Source: CAZPUI01 sp964415525 (GTDB taxonomy: Bacteria; Acidobacteriota; Holophagae; Holophagales; Holophagaceae). From it: a stretch of 6,565 bases of DNA. Under the pieces are notes generated by a model, which worked only from the letters and a program-made list of their open reading frames with translations, was not told where the DNA came from and searched no databases. Shown piece after piece: positions 6,418-6,565 of the stretch. Every line of letters starts with the position of its first letter. The first letter of the stretch is position 1. The translations under genes were made by a program, and so were the position numbers. Location: positions 1 through 6,565 of the forward strand of contig CAYQAS010000177.1 in assembly GCA_964415525.1 (NCBI GenBank), written 5' to 3'.

Positions 6418-6426
6418 GAAAAAACC

Positions 6427-6565
6427 ATGGGTAAACACATTCAGACAGTAAATGACGCTCCGCTGACCAAGACTGCAGTGACTGGCGGTTGCGGCGAGTG
6501 CCAGACTTCATGCCAATCAGCCTGCAAAACTTCGTGTACGGTGGGAAATCAGAGCTGCCAGAAAT
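6427..6565 (+). CDS. SCIFF (six-cysteine) ranthipeptide precursor; stop codon beyond the edge
   Basis: Forty-six codons are visible and the last base of the window is a T, as expected if a stop codon comes next; the peptide itself is then complete. It begins MGKHIQTVND and its core has six cysteines at 22, 25, 29, 33, 37 and 44, in the arrangement GGCGECQTSCQSACKTSC followed by TVGNQSCQK. This is the hallmark of SCIFF, a ribosomally made, post-translationally modified peptide very conserved in clostridia and relatives. A dedicated radical-SAM/SPASM maturase installs a thioether bond; in the clostridial CteA/CteB pair, as I recall, Cys32 is joined to Thr37, which corresponds here to Cys33 and Thr38 because of the extra Gly2. 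The first 21 residues or so would be the leader. The maturase gene normally follows directly and is expected just outside the window. The biological role of SCIFF is unsettled. It is too short for ordinary gene callers and easily missed. Confidence 0.93.
   Translation, partial: MGKHIQTVNDAPLTKTAVTGGCGECQTSCQSACKTSCTVGNQSCQK

Noticed and set aside
6401..6430. ATGATG just upstream of the SCIFF start as an alternative start
   Set aside because: It is in a different frame from the six-cysteine core and has no ribosome site before it; GGGAGG lies after it and points to 6427.

Overview
The window looks like chromosomal DNA of a low-to-moderate-GC Firmicute (Bacillota), most likely from the Negativicutes or Clostridia. 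Three things support this. The order PHP phosphatase - rapZ - yvcK - whiA is a conserved Firmicute core cluster. YvcK is the long form with two N-terminal membrane helices. The right edge carries a near-perfect SCIFF (six cysteines in forty-five) ranthipeptide precursor, a peptide typical of clostridia and their relatives. I cannot name a genus from the sequence alone.

Layout. At the left edge (1-459, minus strand) is the N-terminal 153 codons of an FtsX/MacB/LolC-type ABC-transporter permease, running off the window. A divergent intergenic region of 141 bases (460-600) separates it from the plus-strand genes; it holds two TATAAT boxes and a perfect 13-base palindrome. The plus-strand genes run head to tail with almost no gaps: YcdX-like PHP phosphatase (601-1332), rapZ (1346-2224), yvcK/glmR (2226-3569), whiA (3602-4543, TTG start), a membrane-anchored polysaccharide deacetylase (4540-5301, overlapping whiA by 4 bases) and a secreted protein of unknown function (5305-6357). 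The largest gap among them is 32 bases and no terminator is visible, so they probably form one operon. A 69-base gap with a good sigma-A promoter then leads into the SCIFF precursor gene (6427 onward), whose 46 codons are all in the window; only its last base, a T that probably begins the stop codon, is seen of what follows.

How the genes work together. RapZ and YvcK/GlmR are both linked in their families to amino-sugar (GlcN6P / UDP-GlcNAc) control of cell-envelope precursor synthesis. WhiA is a division/segregation-linked DNA-binding protein. The coupled downstream genes add an exported GlcNAc-polymer deacetylase and a secreted protein, extending the cluster toward the cell envelope (inference). 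The SCIFF gene appears to be a separate transcription unit; its radical-SAM maturase would be expected just downstream, outside the window. No tRNA, rRNA, CRISPR array, insertion sequence or broken gene was seen.
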